Shown: positions 1-11,509 of the stretch, one piece after another
Numbering within the stretch: position 1 is the stretch's first letter
Layout of the letters: every line of letters starts with the position of its first letter
Source of the DNA: Seiridium cupressi
Taxonomy: Eukaryota; Ascomycota; Sordariomycetes; Amphisphaeriales; Sporocadaceae
NCBI GenBank assembly: GCA_036674765.1
Contig: JARVKI010000101.1
Span: 1 to 64,000 of the forward strand
Direction: 5' to 3'
DNA: 64,000 nt
Program-made: the position numbers and the translations under genes
The notes under the pieces: generated by a model
The model's database searches: none
Told to the model about the DNA's origin: nothing
Seen by the model: the letters and a program-made list of their open reading frames with translations, nothing else

Positions 1-840
1 TTAAAAATTAATTTATTTTAAAAAAAGTAAAATATTATATATTATAAATAATAAAACTTTTTAAATTAAAAACGTTTAATATATAAATTATTATTAATAT
101 AATACGATTTTAATTATTAAAAATAAACGATTTTACTTTAATAAAAATAAAATATTAATTTTAAAAACCGTTTTTATTTTAATTTAATCGCGTATTTATA
201 TATTATTTAAAATTTAAATTATATTAATATTTTTTTAATATAATTACTTTAAAATTTAAATTATTTAATTTAATTTAATAATAATAATATTAAATTTATT
301 AATATTATTTTTAAATATTATAATTTTAAATTTATAATTATTTAATTTATATTTATCCTTTTTAATTAATTTAATAATAAACGTTATATTTTTAATATTA
401 TTATCGTTAATAATATTAATTATAATTTTTTTTATATAATGTAACGCGTTTTTAAATTTATTAATTTAATTTATTATATTTATAATTTAAATTTTATAAA
501 ATAACGCGTTAATAATTTTAATATCGCCTTTTTAATTATACCCGGTTGTAAAAATATTATATTTATTAATTAAAATATTAATTATATATTTATAATATAT
601 TTAAAAAAAAACCGATTTATATTATTTATAATAAATTCGTATTAATTAAATTTAATTAATATTATTTTTATTATAAAAAAATTATTATAATAACTTTTTT
701 ATTAATATAAAAAAGCTTTAATATTTAATATTTATTTTAATATAAATTTACCGTTTAATATTTTTATAAACCGGTAAAAAGTTATTAAATTATTATAATA
801 AAATAAAAATAATTTAAAAAAAAAAAACGTTTTATATATT
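1..840. repeat. RIP-degraded AT-rich block, right edge
   Basis: The sequence is almost entirely A and T, with scattered CpG, GpC and CC/GG pairs. I see no CA or TG dinucleotide at all in positions 1-438, and very few after that. This is what RIP leaves behind (CpA to TpA on both strands). No open frame is readable. The block continues beyond the window, and composition changes abruptly near 841. It is probably an old transposon, but nothing here identifies the family. Confidence 0.85.
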
Positions 841-1532
841 ACTACGGGTTTATTATATAGCGCGCGAAGTGGGAGGGAGAAAAGTCGCAAGCTAAAAATT
901 TGGATTTGGAAGTGGGGAAATTACTAACTGACCTGGGTGTCGCTGCAGTTGCAAAGTGGAGAAAATCTGAAATGTGAACACTGTCAGCTATGAACCGCCG
1001 TAAGTGACGCAGCCCCAACTCAGTGAGCCGTACATACAATGTAGCCTCAGGTACTCACAAAGCAACCCAACTCAGTAGTGCCGATGATTACCCGACATAA
1101 CAGTGACAGTTGCTTTTCAGCCACCATTTCAAGTTTAATCAAGATTGCGGTCCCACTCATATGGAACTGTACTGCAAATCGAGCATCTGGAAGTAGCCCT
1201 ACTAAGAACATGCGTATCTATGCGCGATTGTAGTAAACGCCTTGCATCACGCACCCTGGACTGTGCACTACAGGCAATGCGGTCGCTGGTGGTGCCAATC
1301 ATCTGTCATTGTAAGGCATCACTAAGAAACTGCTTTGCCAGACTATCTACCTCCCTAGGCACTTCGGTCCTAGTTTACTGACGCATGTCAGAGCTGGACA
1401 CTTTCTCAAGCTTCGGTCCTCAGAGTATCTTATGGCCCAGGAGGCCCTGAAGCCGTAACGCCTCTATGCACATTCTGGTTGCAAGATTCCCAGTGCCCAT
1501 CCACCAAGCATAAACAATTGCCTCGCTGCCAC
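841..1532. other. Intergenic, between RIP block and first gene
   Basis: Composition is normal from about 860. It holds only short overlapping frames without family features. It lies 3' of the minus-strand gene ending at 1533 and probably contains its 3' UTR. No repeat or RNA gene was recognised. Confidence 0.5.
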
Positions 1533-3269
1533 TTAATACACCACCCTGGCCTTTACAACCACCTCTGCCTTCCTGTATCCTTCGTTCTTCTCGCTATACC
1601 TGAGAAGCATGGGCGAGACCAGAAGGTCTACCCCTGCCTCTGGCTTTTTCTTCAGACGCAGAGTGACGGCCATGGACTCTGTGTCTAGTGAGAACCCATA
1701 GAATCTGGTGTCAATATCCCACAACTTCTTTTTCGGGTCCTTGGGATTCTGGAACATTAATTCCTCGATATCCAAGTCATTGATCTTCAACGTGTCTAGT
1801 GTTACACCCTCTGCCATCATTCTGAAGAAATGCCTTACCGGCATGCATACCATGTAGAGATCCCGACTGCTGGCGAGCATCGAACCGAGATTCAGAGCAT
1901 GGTAGATGATGCTGCGAAGATGCACCTTCAGATCGTCGGTATCATCCGATGTCGATGAGTACTTGTTGAGGAAGTCAACCATGTCAGTCAAAAACTTGCC
2001 ATGGATGCTGCTAGCCATATCGTTCTCTTCAAAGGAGTCATTTTCCGGGTATGCGGTCTTGAGTAGTTGGCAAGTATGTGCTAGCCAAGACTGGCATTGC
2101 TTTAATACTGCCGTTGAAGCGCACGTAATGTCAGTTTCTATTTGACCTGTCAGTATAATGCGCTTCCAACCAGTACGACTCACGCATACCTTGGCTCCTG
2201 CTTGTCCCATTGTCGAATATCGAGATGTAAGGTGCACCAATAAGCTTTCCTCCTCACGCCTCCCATAGCCATGCCCATAAGCTTGTGAAAGACACAACCA
2301 GGATTCTGAAGGATGTTTTCCACCACTTGATACCTGATGGTACCCTCGAACAACAACTTCTTGAACTTCCCCTGCTTCAAGTCCCATTTGTAGTCTGAAG
2401 ACATCTTCTCAAATTTTCTCAAATCGTCGCCTCTGGTCGGCATTGAATAAGGGTGGCCGCTGAACTTGAGTCGGGAAAGATTGTGAATCTCGTGGGATAG
2501 CAGTTTCCATTGCTTAACGATATCGTCTCGGGTAATAGATGAATTATTCGTGATGGTATACTTCTTAAGCTCGTCTATGGCCTCTAGGGCCTGTGTTCTC
2601 AAGGTATCACAGTCCTGACTTTTTACTTCGAGAGCCCTTTCCATCTCAATAAGTGTATGGTCTTTTGCATCAAGGGCTTCTTCGAGCTTGTTACACTTTT
2701 CGGTAGCAGCTTCAAGAGGGTCTTGTACCTTGGCCATGGCCTCGGATTGGACTCTCTGGTATCCGACGGTCTGGACCTGGAGTTGTGCTTGTAGGTCCTG
2801 AATCTGCCTATGGCAGCTGTCAACCTGCTGCTGAAGCTGCTTCGTCTTCTCCTCGTGAAGGGCGTTAGCTTGATATAGTAATTGTTGGAAGGTAGTGTCA
2901 GGTTGATTATCGCCAGAACTTGCTAATCGCTCATTTGAGCCTCCATCACACAGCCTGGTATTAGCTGGCAGTATGGAAGTTACCGAGTTGCCGGTGGAGT
3001 CATCACCGTGTGTCGTATCCGTGAGGTTATTCTAAATGAAATGGTACATTAGCTTACTAGAGTTTTACAGGAATATCTCCAATACTCACACTTGCCTCGC
3101 CCTTGGTGGTAACAATGTCGGCAATAACGTCAATATCACCTTTGTGAATCTTACCACGGTGCTGACCTGTCAAGTCGGCGTCGTCGTCATCATCAGTACC
3201 TCTTTTCTTTCCAGCGCTGGACTCGTCTGAGCGGCTGGAAACCCCGAAAAGGGCCTTGTACTCCTCCAT
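1533..3269 (-). CDS. Unrecognised coiled-coil protein, about 540 aa
   Basis: I do not recognise the family. The likely model is exon 1 at 3269-3090 (60 codons from MEEYKALFG), an intron at 3032-3089 (GTGAGT..TTTAG) and exon 2 at 3031-2190, in frame throughout. Exon 2 carries a Gln/Glu/Lys-rich coiled coil (about residues 100-200) and then a helical part with Trp-x-x-Leu spacing common in fungus-specific proteins. Coding sequence clearly resumes at about 2146 and runs to the stop at 1533. The obvious 43-base GT-AG pair (2147-2189) joins the two parts out of frame by one base, and no other consensus pair nearby fixes it. The last junction is therefore unresolved: a non-canonical intron, a sequence error or a frameshift. 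Exon 1 resembles the possible gene at 9410-10268. It is transcribed divergently from the Hsp70-like gene. Confidence 0.55.
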
Positions 3270-3863
3270 AGTGGTATCAAGTCAAGGTAGGTAGTTCCGA
3301 AAACTTGATGAGTGATCGTGTGTGCTTGCCGTGTAGTTAAGTCGAGCGTTGAATCTTTTTGCAAAGATGGAAAGTGAGAGTTTGCCTCTATCTGAGAATG
3401 ATGCGAAAGCGCCAATGAATTAAGCTGTTCGAGGCTTTGGAGGTTCAGACAGTGCATTCTAGCCACAATGCGGCTCATTTGTGTGCACTGCTCCTTCGGT
3501 TGGTGGGTCCATGAACAATTTGCTGCCAAACAGGTACTGCAGAAGGACCAACCAATGATAACTGAAACTGTTGAAGGTTACTTCTCTTTCATTTCTAGGT
3601 TCAGAGCAATTCAATTTTCGATAGCCAGCCTTGTGATGAAAATTGGCGGTAGATTGTGGAAGTGGGCATATTTTCAGGTCAATCACATCAGTTTTCTCTA
3701 TCTTAACCTCGCCCGCCACGGACCCGAGCCAGAGAAAGCAGTCGCACAATCCCTCCATTCTCACCACTTCAAGGAGTCTACCCAAGTTGTCCATACCTCT
3801 TTCTCCCAAACTTCTTGTCTCGGCATTTTCGATTTGACTATTTCCCCTCTACCATTGTTCACC
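3270..3863. promoter_or_regulatory. Divergent intergenic promoter region
   Basis: There are 594 bases between two divergent start codons (3269 minus, 3864 plus). An open frame crosses this stretch in phase with the Hsp70-like gene, but its predicted residues have no family character, so I treat it as 5' UTR or promoter. The stretch just before 3864 is pyrimidine-rich, as is common at fungal transcription starts. No specific operator was recognised. Confidence 0.4.
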
Positions 3864-5976
3864 ATGACTCCCAACGCACCACTTCGGAAGCTCGTAATAG
3901 CGATCGATTCTGGCACAACCTTTTCTGGAATCGGTTACTGGCCCGGTCGAAGTGATCCAGATTTAAGCCAGATTCGTGTCATTTGTGAATGGCCGGCGGA
4001 TATGCCCTTCGACAGAGAGAAGCCGCAGGTGCCAACATTAATGTGGTACGGGAAGGACGATTCAATCTTCTGGGGTAACCTGATCCCCGAGGATGCCGAG
4101 CCAATTCAGTGGTTCAAGCTACTTCTCCTTGAGCGGGAAGATCTCCCATTGTATTTGCAGCAGAACCCATCGCGCCATCTCGAGACCGCCAAAAAGAGGC
4201 TCCAGGAGCAGCGAAAAGATGCGGTCACTGTTGTTGCCGACTATTGTAACGTTTTCCCCGGCGCTCTACATTATTGCTTACTTCGCAACTAACACGGCCG
4301 ATATAGTAACTCAACTATGGCAATGCGCAATCATGAAGATCAAGGAATATGAAACTCCCATCTTGGTTGACGATTGCTTCCTACATGTAGTCCCTACCGT
4401 GCCAGCCATCTGGAAAAGCTATGCTCGCCAGAGGATGAGAATTGCAGCAGTGAGAGCGGGTATTCTGAATCCTAGCCGACGAGGTCCGGTCTCATTTTCA
4501 ATGATCTCCGAGCCAGAGGCCGCCGCTCACGCCACGCTACGCTCGCCGGGTTTTCGAAACCAGGAAACGCAAGCAAAGGATGTCATTCTTATGTGCGATG
4601 GAGGTGGTAAGACAACACCAAATACTGTTATATTCTCATGTGCTGATATGCGGGACTTTCTAGGTGGTACAGTGGTACGCTATGCCGACAAAACAGTTTT
4701 GTTCATCCACTGAAGTCTCCAGGGTGTGATATCGTATATCATTAACGATATTCAGTCGAAGCAACTCAGAGAGTGCGTGGAAGGCGATGGTACGTAAATC
4801 ACAGGTCTTATGCATAGTCAACTGTGATGCACATACTAACATATGCAGGGGACCTTTGCGGTGCTATATTCGTTGACGAGGTCTTTGGACGATATATCAA
4901 GGAGCGAGTGGGAACTCAGTTCTGGGAAAAGACTCCAGTCACCGACATCACCCGCGCTTTTAGTACCGACTGGGAAAATGGAATCAAGCGAGGCTTCGAC
5001 GGGTCTCGTCGTTTAATGCGGTTTCAGATTGGTGGTCGGAACATTGATCTGAACGAGATGGAAATCGCACGTTGTTTCCGAAGCGTAGTCTCCAAAGTCG
5101 AGGCTCTCTTATTCAAACAAATTAAAGCTATCAAACAACAGACGGGTAGCGTACCAAAGGTATGTTTCTTTGTATCCCTTATAAGGTATACATTAGTACA
5201 TCACTGACTACCTATGCAAGTTTGTATTTCTTGTCGGCGGTTTCGGTCGCAATCAGTGGCTTTATAACTGTCTCGCCAAGGCATTCCCCGAGAGTCGGGT
5301 GATTAAGGGGTACTGGAGACGAACCGTAAGTAGATCGCACAACAGGAAGCGCCGTAAGCCAAGACAGGTGCGCGTACTGATGAGCTATAGATGGTCGGCG
5401 GTTTGTCGCGGAGCAGCTCTTGCGAAGGCTATCGAGGTTTGTGCCTCAGAGATAAGTCCAGACGAGCAAGCGAACCCCGTGCTATCGAGGAAGCCGAGAA
5501 GCAGTCAAGGATGGTTATACGATGAAGTCCTTTCGGAACTTCATACAGCCGAGGACCGAGACAAGGCAGAGTGGAACGATGTCCGAGGCGCTTGGATGGT
5601 TCAGGATTTGATTCAATGGTTGGTTACGCGGGGACAGGACGTCAGCACACAGTCCCAAACCAAGAGTTACACCATTTTTCTTCCAATGGATACGAAAGGA
5701 TATTGGTCAACCACAGAGCGAATCCTGGAGTCGCCCAGCGCTAAACCCCCACTTCGATACCGAGCCGGCGACCCCGACATCAAGGATACCGGCCGCAGAG
5801 TAACACTGAAAACGCCAGTACGAGCGAAGGAGTTGCCCATCGAGACGAATGAGTTGGGTGAGCCATGCCGCGCTTTCCATATTGACTGGAATATAACAGT
5901 GGATGGCGCAACTCTGTCGGCAGTGGCATACTCGGAAGGCCAAGAGGTTGGGAGACTGAAGGAGTTTGAAGTCTGA
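3864..5976 (+). CDS. Hsp70-like actin-fold ATPase (HSPA12-type)
   Basis: This belongs to the fungal Hsp70-like family, which has an actin-type ATPase fold and no canonical peptide-binding domain. Phosphate-1 motif DSGTTFSG lies near residue 14. HVVPTVPAIW follows in the middle, then the phosphate-2 loop CDGGGGTVGV and the adenosine loop VGGFGRNQW. Exons: 3864-4245, 4307-4606, 4664-4674, 4723-4789, 4849-5159 and 5221-5976, with introns of 48-61 bases; the intron at 4790-4848 has a perfect TACTAAC. The third exon is only 11 bases but is needed to restore the phosphate-2 loop in frame. A further 42-base GT-AG segment (5326-5367) is in frame and may or may not be spliced, giving 594 or 608 aa. 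The start at 3864 is the first ATG giving a normal N-terminus. Its client or signal is unknown. Confidence 0.85.
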
Positions 5977-7223
5977 GGTCTGGAGATGGACGCTGGTCCT
6001 GTCCTTGGGAGTGTATGCGGACCAGGTCCGTGGCTATGGCAATGTGTTGGCATGGCAGATATTTGGAGCTGGATCTTGGTATAGCCATGCAATCATGATA
6101 TCTGAATGTAACTACCTAGGCATGCAGACGAGAACAGTGACTTGCGGTTCGCCCCACAGTCCGCGTTTTCTGAGTCAAGCTATAGGCCTAGACACCAATG
6201 TAGGTGCGCGATTGACCTGGCAATGATCCTTCGCGAGAGGCACTAGACAACAAGGACTTTGATAAACAGGATGCCCAGAGAATTAGTGAATTAAGGTGTT
6301 TCGCTCCAGAGGATACCCGCCGCGGCCGGCAGTGCGGTCAGTGGACAGACGAAAATCCTTCTCCGCATTCTGACACCCCGGCTGGCAAACTGTGGGGGCG
6401 ACTCCGCTCCGCGCCCTACGCTGCGTACATGTACATGTATGCAGAGCATGACTGACAGTGCAACCCTAGAGAGGCCCAAGGCCTGCACGCTTCTTGGGAG
6501 CAAGTAGTTACAACTCAACAACTTCAGTACCGTGAACTCTGCCGCGATTTCAAACCACCCGCACCACGCTTTCTACTGCCCAAAGCGGGAGTGCCTTTCC
6601 GTGGCAACGAACAAGCTCTGTCAAGCACCGGGCCCTCCAAGTTTTTATGGCGCCAAGTCCGCCAAGTTATCTCGCGCTGGTGCTTGTGTACGCCACACTG
6701 CAACCTCGGAATGTCGTGAGGGGTCTGGGAGTTCAAAGCTTCCTATCATCACTCCTCAAGGGTTCAACGATCTAGGCCGACGATAATCTTACGAAATCGA
6801 TGGAGTCGAGCACTTGAGGAACCATGCTGAAGATGGAAATACCAGCCACTTGGGTGGCCGTGTTCCATTGCCGCGACTGACAGGCTCAAGGTTCAGGGAC
6901 AGGCATCTCCAAAGTTCAAACAAAGGCCAAGAGCATACACATCAGTCCCATGGATCGCCAAAGCCAGAAACGACCCGAGACGGTGTCTCACAAACCAACG
7001 ATAGCGCCAGCCAGCTACTAGGTCCCAGCCATTTGGCGCATCGTTATCATGGATCCTACGGCGCCGCGAATCACAGCTGTCGAAAGTAGGGCGTCTCATT
7101 CCATCGTTCCATGCAGCGGTGCAGCCGCCAAGCGTCTTGGTATCGTGCCACTGGAGGGCCAAGCTCGGCCAAGAAACACCACGGCCGGAGACGATCCCCA
7201 GTATCAATCAAGTATCCGATGTT
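5977..7223. other. Long intergenic, upstream of transporter
   Basis: Normal base composition, with many short overlapping frames on both strands and none with a family signature. A short palindromic stretch of alternating GTAC/ATG near 6425-6440 is the only local structure noticed. It presumably holds the 3' UTR of the Hsp70-like gene and distal promoter of the transporter. Confidence 0.4.
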
Positions 7224-7267
7224 CCCCGCGTGATGCGACTGGGGTCTGGGGAGCGTTGTATGCGGGG
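7224..7267. promoter_or_regulatory. Cluster of four CreA/Mig1-type motifs
   Basis: Four matches to the carbon-repressor consensus SYGGRG fall within 44 bases: CCCCGC (reverse GCGGGG) at 7224-7229, CTGGGG at 7239-7244, CTGGGG at 7246-7251 and GCGGGG at 7262-7267. They sit about 250-290 bases upstream of the ATG of a JEN-type carboxylate transporter. Yeast JEN1 is known to be glucose-repressed through Mig1, so the placement fits catabolite repression. Binding itself is inferred. Confidence 0.55.
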
Positions 7268-7515
7268 AACAGCTGCGAGAGCCGCGAGAGCTTGTCAAAG
7301 GCTACGACAGCCATATCCAAAAACGGCCAGCATCAGCTGCTGACCCGATGATTGAGTTAAGAAGTCGAACGATGCTTGCTGCAAGGGGGCGGGTCAGCCT
7401 TGGGATATAAGATGGCTTGCAAACCCCGCGCAGCACCTGTGAAGCTTTTCCCACATCCATCATAGGCCGTCACATAGGACCTGGCATTGCTTATTTCTCT
7501 GCTCCTGTCTCAATC

Positions 7516-9170
7516 ATGACGACCCAAAACGAACCAGCAGACCCTCTCGCAAAGGGAACCCGCGCGACAGCGAAGCAGGCCTGGAGCGACCTATTCAAAT
7601 GGAAGCAGAGGGTTGTCGTCACGAACGACATGGGCGAGACGCACACAGAGTGGCAAACACCTCCCCGACTGAGAAACCCAATCTCATTGTTCATGCTACT
7701 CAGTGCCAGGGATTGGCTCTACTTCCTCGTTGGTCTCTTTGCCTGGACTGCTGATGCATTCGACTTCCACGCCCTGTCTATTCAGCAGACCAAGCTAGCC
7801 CTGTACTATAGTCGCTCCAAGACCGAGATCAGCACCGCCATCACCCTCACCTTGCTCCTAAGATCTGTAGGAGCAGCCATCTTCGGACTTCTGGGCGACC
7901 GGTTCGGCAGAAAATGGCCAATGGTAGCCAACATGATCATCTTAGGTGAGTTTCCGACGCCAGACCTATTATGGGACCACACTGACGCTTTCACAGGACT
8001 TCTACAGATTGCAACCATCTACAGTGTCACCTTCGAACAATTCCTTGCTGTACGATCCCTCTTCGGTCTCTTCATGGGTGGAGTATACGGCAATGCTGTC
8101 GCCATGGCACTGGAGAACTGCGCTCTTGATGCTCGCGGCCTGATGAGCGGTATCATGCAGCAGGGATACTCTCTCGGCTACGTTCTGGCCGCATGTGCTA
8201 ATCTAGGTGTTGGCGGTGCTACAGACAGCTGGAAAACAGTCTTCTGGATTGCTGCGGGTCTATCCATCGCCGCTGGTCTTGCAAGATGCCTCTTCCCGGA
8301 GTCCAAACAATTCATTGAGTTGAAGAAGGCAGGACATCACATCACAGCTACAGACTTCTGGAAGGAGACCCAATCCATGTTGAAGAATGAATGGCGCTTG
8401 TGTATCTATTGCATTATCCTCATGACGTGGTTCAACTTCTATTCGCACACGAGTCAAGACAGCTACACCACCTTCATGATCGAGCAGAAGGAGCTAAACA
8501 ATGCTGCGGCTAGTCGTGCCAGTATCTGGATGAAGGTCGGAGCTTGCGTTGGTGGTACCATCATTGGTAAGACTCTATATTACCGACCCCCCGTCCTACT
8601 CGTGCCAATCATCCAACAGGCTACCTGTCCCAGTTCGTAGGAAGACGTCGTGCTATCGTCTGTGCCGCGCTGATGAGTTGCGTTCTCATCCCAGCCTGGA
8701 TCATTCCAGAAGGCGAGCAGTCGCTCTCCGCCTCGGGTTTCTTTATGCAGTTCTTTGTCCAGGGCGCATGGGGTGTTATCCCGATCCACCTAAACGAGTT
8801 GTCCCCTCCAGCCTACCGCTCCAGTTTCCCCGGTATCACCTACCAGCTTGGAAACATGATCTCGAGTCCGTCAGCCCAGATTGTCAACGCCATCTCCGAG
8901 TCTCACTTCGTCATCAGCAAGTCCGGCAAGCTGGCCGAGGCTTATGGCCCGACCATGGGTATTGCTACCGTCATCATCGCGCTCGGCATCGCCGTTACTG
9001 TTGCCTTCGGTCCTGAGAAGCGTGGTAGACACTTTGAGAATGCCGGCCCTGCCGGTGCCAACGTTGGCCACGAGGCGGATCTCGAGAAGGCAGCGGATAT
9101 ACTCTCAGTGGCGGAAGGTCATAAGAACGAGACAACTGCTGAGAACGTCGAGAAGAAGGGAACTAAGTAG
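7516..9170 (+). CDS. JEN-type monocarboxylate/proton symporter (MFS)
   Basis: Plasma-membrane permease of the JEN (sialate:H+ symporter-like) branch of the MFS, expected to import lactate, pyruvate or short dicarboxylates. Family marks are WTADAFDFHALS in TM1, the loop GDRFGRKWP between TM2 and TM3, and the diagnostic signature N-x-x-S-H-x-S-Q-D-x-x-x-T, seen as NFYSHTSQDSYTT at about residue 300. Exons are 7516-7945, 7997-8566 and 8620-9170, with introns of 51 and 53 bases; the spliced frame is intact at 516 aa, near the family norm. The start at 7516 (MTTQNEPADP) is the first ATG in frame; the upstream frame lacks one. The C-terminal tail is hydrophilic and Lys/Glu-rich, as expected for a cytosolic regulated tail. 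CreA-like motifs upstream suggest glucose repression. The exact substrate cannot be read from the sequence. Confidence 0.93.
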
Positions 9171-9409
9171 ATAGGAAAAGTGCCACAGCGACTTTGTTCG
9201 TCCAGCACCAGAAAATTGCAGGTCTCCGATGTAAAGACAGCAATGTTGTGTACGCAGTGGACTTTGGTCCTTAAGTATACCCATTACCAATACGGCGCTC
9301 AATCAATATCGATACATACATTCCCTTCCAGTGATCTACCATGGTGCCTGCGACTACAAATTACTAGAGTTCCGGTCTAGCATTCCACCGCATTTGCCCA
9401 CCACATCCC

Positions 9410-10268
9410 CTAGCCAATGATAAGCCCGGTAGTCTTCGTGGACTTTTTGCGCTTGACTACACAGAAATCCAGTTGTGTGGATTCAAGGGTAAACCTCTCA
9501 GATATTATCTTAAGCAACTCCAAATCCAACTTCAGATGCAAGCATCCATGTGCTTGGACTTCCCACCATAGAGTTTGTGGACGTTCACGGAGATCTCCCT
9601 CTGACAGGGGAGCGAACCTGGCGGGCCTGTTCTTCGTGAATACGTAATCCATCAACTGGGAATTTGCGCTGGCAGCATCGTCAAGAATTCCAGGGGTCCG
9701 GATTCGACAGGTTCGGTAGGGTTGAAATTCACGTGCCCAAACGACGTGGTGGTAGTTTCTTGTAGACTCGGAGACAGGCGAGGCAGTCGAGGCATCTCGC
9801 GTTTGTTGATGTGGCATCTCTAGATGCCGAAGTATTTCGACGGGGATCACTGTAATGATCTTGCAAGCTTTCTTCCAAGTTCACGAACGAAGACAAATTC
9901 GTGGTATTCTTTGAGGGCTCGTCTCCTAAATTTCTGAATTATAATCAGCGATGGACCATTGTCAATTGTATTGGACGTACCCTTCGCAATCCGGCTCTGG
10001 AGAGGGACTAGCGAATTTTCCAATGACGATGTTGACATCTCCTATGCTGACACTGGCCTCATTCTCGCCGACGTGGTCGATCGCGTCGGCTTGACTTCGC
10101 GGTGTCACCATGACTTCTGTGTCGCCTGAAACCACGATCATCTCGTTCCTGCCTTTGAGGTCGATTCGGTATCTGATAGCGGGCGGATCTTTCGTGGGCG
10201 AATCGCTCGGGGAGCACTTGGTAGCTCGCTCCGCTTCGTTTAGGGATGGTCCGGAGGCGTCTCATGGT
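9410..10268 (-). CDS. Possible small gene or relic, related to first gene
   Basis: Low-confidence model, unrecognised family. A coding-like minus-strand segment runs from about 10268 to 9981 and ends in a GTACGT donor; the acceptor TTCAG at 9934 gives a 47-base intron that keeps a frame open to about 9730. The translated part contains DLKGRNEMIVVSGDTEV and then EASVSIGD. Both match exon 1 of the gene at 1533-3269 (DLTG..GDIDV..EASVSIGD), and the underlying codons differ mainly at third positions, which argues for real coding ancestry. A separate 146-residue minus-strand frame at 9410-9850 may be a further exon or chance. I find no convincing start codon, so it could be a fragment. Confidence 0.3.
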
Positions 10269-11229
10269 CTCGGTGAATATCTTGCAGTTGCGGTGGTGGA
10301 GTACGATATTCAGGTGAAAGTTGGGAGCGGAAGGATGAAAATCAAGGTATTGAGCACGAAGTGGGGTATTTCAGAGAAACTATTGGTTTACCTGAATGAA
10401 CAGAAGGCCACCCGGAGACAGCTGAAGTGCAGTTACTCCGTCGTGCATGGTTGCCGGCACTGGATTCACTCGTTGGTCAACATGGGTCCTTCGCCCACTT
10501 GATAATTGTAGTCCAGGTATTGACTCCCAAATATTCCTTCCCCGCCCGCTATTCTGCTAAGTATCCTTCACTTGTACGTGGCCGGAAACCAATTGTCCTC
10601 TTCTTGTCATTTCGAATCGTGACGCCCCGGATAGTTCACTACAGTATCTCCTACCCTTAACAAAAAGGGATTACGAAGAAGCAATAAAGTGTGATCCAAT
10701 ATGAAAGTCTAATGAAGATTTTCGATTCAGCTAGACTCTTCGTACTTTCTCATACTTGGTTTCTTGACGGCCTCAAACTACCTGAGTGGGCATTATGTCA
10801 CGACAGCATGCACTGAGTCGCATTATCTACTATTCCATCCATGCCATTGCTGATATTCTTTGCCGCATCTCCTTTCAAGTGACTGCGCCATGTGCTTCGT
10901 TCGCTCCACCGCGCCTCGATTTTCTATGGCGCGTCGATTAGGACCCCCCACGCATTCTACCACGGAACCCCAAGCCATACACTTGAAGACCTTTGGCTTC
11001 CGAACTGTGGTTTATGCATTCGTCATAAGCCTGAGCAAGTTGGAAGCTCAATTCGTCAGCCACCTCCATGATCTGACCGCACTTGAGCATCGCTGTGGGC
11101 AGGCCGGCCGGAGCCCTGGCCCCGGTGGACGGAGAGGGCCTTAGTGAACCTCGGGACGTTGTGATATGCAAGGAACAGTGCGAAGGGGAGGGGGTTTTGT
11201 GTTGCGTATGCATTTAGTAGCCATTGTAA
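10269..11229. other. Intergenic, nothing recognised
   Basis: Normal composition, with short overlapping frames only. It leads into an AT-rich patch at about 11230, with a short run of AAAAT units near 11266-11289. I see no gene, RNA or repeat that I can name. Confidence 0.4.
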
Positions 11230-11509
11230 TATTATTAAGAAAGCTTCGCGAAGCATATTATGGTTTATAAAATAAAATAAAATAAAATAGCGAGACTTTT
11301 ATTAAGTTAAAATAAGACCCTAAAATACGCTAAAAGAAAATCCGTAAACGCTATTAATTAAAAAGTCGGTTTTATAAATACGTATTTAAAAGATCGCAAA
11401 ATTATTAATGCGAAGGCTTTATTTAGCTTTTAGATTTTAACTTATTAAATTAGGGAATCTAAAGAAGCTTTCCTAATTTAGCGAATTCCTTATTAGTCCC
11501 AATCGAATT
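11230..11509. repeat. Short RIP-affected AT-rich patch
   Basis: About 280 bases of AT-rich, CpA-poor sequence with CpG retained, like the large blocks but less extreme. It abuts the 3' end of the proline dehydrogenase relic, whose homology stops at about 11510. It is probably the edge of a transposon insertion or a RIP-eroded part of the gene itself. Confidence 0.6.

Noticed and set aside
6420..6445. GTACATGTAC palindromic stretch
   Set aside because: Too short and isolated to assign a regulator or origin function.
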